Of a stretch of DNA of 64,000 nucleotides, positions 63,388 through 64,000 are shown in pieces. The notes under the pieces were generated by a model, which made no database searches, was not told where the DNA came from, and saw nothing but the letters and a program-made list of their open reading frames with translations. Positions within the stretch are counted from its first letter, which is position 1; each line of letters starts with the position of its first letter. The translations under genes were made by a program, and so were the position numbers. Source of the DNA: Prevotella sp. (GTDB lineage Bacteria > Bacteroidota > Bacteroidia > Bacteroidales > Dysgonomonadaceae); contig JAITVH010000153.1 of NCBI GenBank assembly GCA_031285905.1, forward strand, positions 19,583 to 83,582. Reading direction: 5' to 3'.

Positions 63388-63918
63388 TTATGTATTATTC
63401 TTTTTTACTAATAGCGCTAATGGCGTGCCCAATAGTACTCCTAAAAACAGATTTCCGATAAAAGTAGAAAGTACATACCAGATATTATTACCCACCATTG
63501 TCAATGCTGATGTCTTTACTTCCTGTGGATAGGGGAACGATTCTATCATATTAGATAACACCGGTTGTATCTTACTGGGATAATATGACGGATCGATGAT
63601 CTGAAAATGGACATAGATCATAGCCCCTTCAATAAAAGAGGCAAAGAAGCATAACAAGACAACGAATAAAAAACCCCGAAACTTATTATTGACCTTGCTT
63701 ACATCCAGATTAATATATTTCAGGTAGAATATATATATCATCAGGAATGTACCCACATTCAATAGATAATACAGGTATATGAAATGAACCCATACATCCA
63801 TGGCAGCAATATATACAAGGTATTTCAAAGCCCAGAATATACCCAGATAAAGGCCATAATGCATGGCATATTTCAAAGGAGAAGTTTCTCTCCCGTTTAT
63901 ATCAATATTGTTCGGCAT
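63388..63918 (-). CDS. DUF4199 family membrane protein
   Basis: 176 aa from ATG 63918; the frame extends to a TTG at 63927, which lies in the promoter box. Four membrane helices with SPLKYAMHYGLYLGIFWALKYLV at the start and a late PLALLVKKNNT are as in DUF4199. In Bacteroidetes this family is nearly always directly before a DPM1-like GT2, as here. Its function is unknown; a flippase or helper for the lipid-linked sugar is a guess. Confidence 0.83.
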   Translation of the reverse strand: MPNNIDINGRETSPLKYAMHYGLYLGIFWALKYLVYIAAMDVWVHFIYLYYLLNVGTFLMIYIFYLKYINLDVSKVNNKFRGFLFVVLLCFFASFIEGAMIYVHFQIIDPSYYPSKIQPVLSNMIESFPYPQEVKTSALTMVGNNIWYVLSTFIGNLFLGVLLGTPLALLVKKNNT

Positions 63919-63924
63919 AAGGTA

Positions 63925-63932
63925 CAAATGTA
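63925..63932 (-). promoter_or_regulatory. -7 box immediately before the DUF4199 gene
   Basis: TACATTTG on the minus strand fits TAnnTTTG and ends 6 bases before the ATG at 63918. If used, the mRNA would be leaderless or nearly so. Confidence 0.45.
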
Positions 63933-63981
63933 AGAAATTTGTTTAAATCTATTATATTCCCATTTAAAAGGCTCTTTCTTA

Positions 63982-64000
63982 TTTTAACTAAAAAGTAACA
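63982..64000 (-). repeat. Module C of the intergenic repeat at the right edge
   Basis: Read on the minus strand, TGTTACTTTTTAGTTAAAA differs by one base from the module C copies at 21.9, 22.0 and 56.5 kb. It points towards the DUF4199 gene 63 bases away. Any further modules lie beyond the window. Confidence 0.6.

Noticed and set aside
1..64000. tRNA, rRNA, IS, prophage or CRISPR elements
   Set aside because: I looked for TPsiC-arm-like ends, transposase, integrase and cas-like proteins and regularly spaced repeats on both strands and saw none; a tRNAscan or Infernal run would settle small RNAs.

Overview
The window is a 64 kb chromosomal segment from an AT-rich member of the Bacteroidetes, most likely order Bacteroidales and probably Dysgonomonas or a close relative. 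The basis is TAnnTTTG-type -7 promoter boxes, SusC-like TonB receptor architecture with a CarboxypepD_reg domain, BACON/CotH surface lipoproteins, Bacteroidetes-only families (DUF3822, DUF4270, DUF4834, DUF4199, DUF6056), and housekeeping genes of Bacteroidetes type. The genus is an inference. No rRNA, tRNA, IS element, prophage or CRISPR array was seen.

Layout. 1-1.8 kb: a blaI-M56 (BlaR1-like) repressor/antirepressor pair, cut by the left edge, with a clear operator over its promoter. 1.9-9.2 kb: tag, an NAD(P)-binding reductase, rsmG with an RsiV-like lipoprotein, a small lipoprotein, uup, an MFS transporter and a short FolK-like protein. 9.2-16.7 kb: a GT14 glycosyltransferase, a second blaI-M56 pair with a different operator, yidC, pyrG and a five-bladed propeller glycosidase. 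16.8-21.7 kb: tetR-fabG, a GNAT/rsmD/DUF3822 operon and a RecD-like helicase. 22-30 kb: a double GH43 enzyme, a BACON-CotH lipoprotein, a MATE pump, panD-panC, and a divergent short glycogen synthase with a DUF4270 lipoprotein. 31.5-35.3 kb: a His-rich small protein and a TonB receptor (putative metal uptake), then a LysE exporter. 35.3-47.3 kb, nearly all on the minus strand: a DUF6056 membrane protein, GT2, asnS, an RGG-tailed pseudouridine synthase, purB, a DegT aminotransferase, recN and two tandem metallophosphoesterases. 47.5-51.6 kb: a UbiA prenyltransferase coupled to a radical SAM enzyme, then upp, aroE and an OmpH/Skp-like protein. 51.8-61.4 kb: pepD, a GH28-like lipoprotein, a PqaA-like hydrolase, an HMA metal-binding protein with an NlpE-like lipoprotein, asnA, a frameshifted beta-carbonic anhydrase lipoprotein and a uridine kinase-like protein. 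61.4-64 kb: DUF4834, and a DUF4199/GT2/nitroreductase operon.

Most of the window is ordinary core genome. The unexplained parts are: (i) a modular intergenic repeat whose two best copies have the same architecture, a TGTTACCTTTTAGTTAAAA box on each side of a GC-rich palindromic insert, with related boxes at 32.1 kb and at the right edge, always in sense upstream of the next gene; (ii) two BlaI-type systems with distinct readable operators and different sensor tails; (iii) the UbiA-radical SAM gene pair of unknown product; (iv) a carbonic anhydrase broken by one base near its C terminus; and (v) a FolK-like protein that lacks a key arginine. Start sites were moved from the longest frame to a better downstream ATG where the sequence supported it (MFS, FolK-like, DUF3822, GH43, panC, LysE, purB, radical SAM, asnA, DUF4199).
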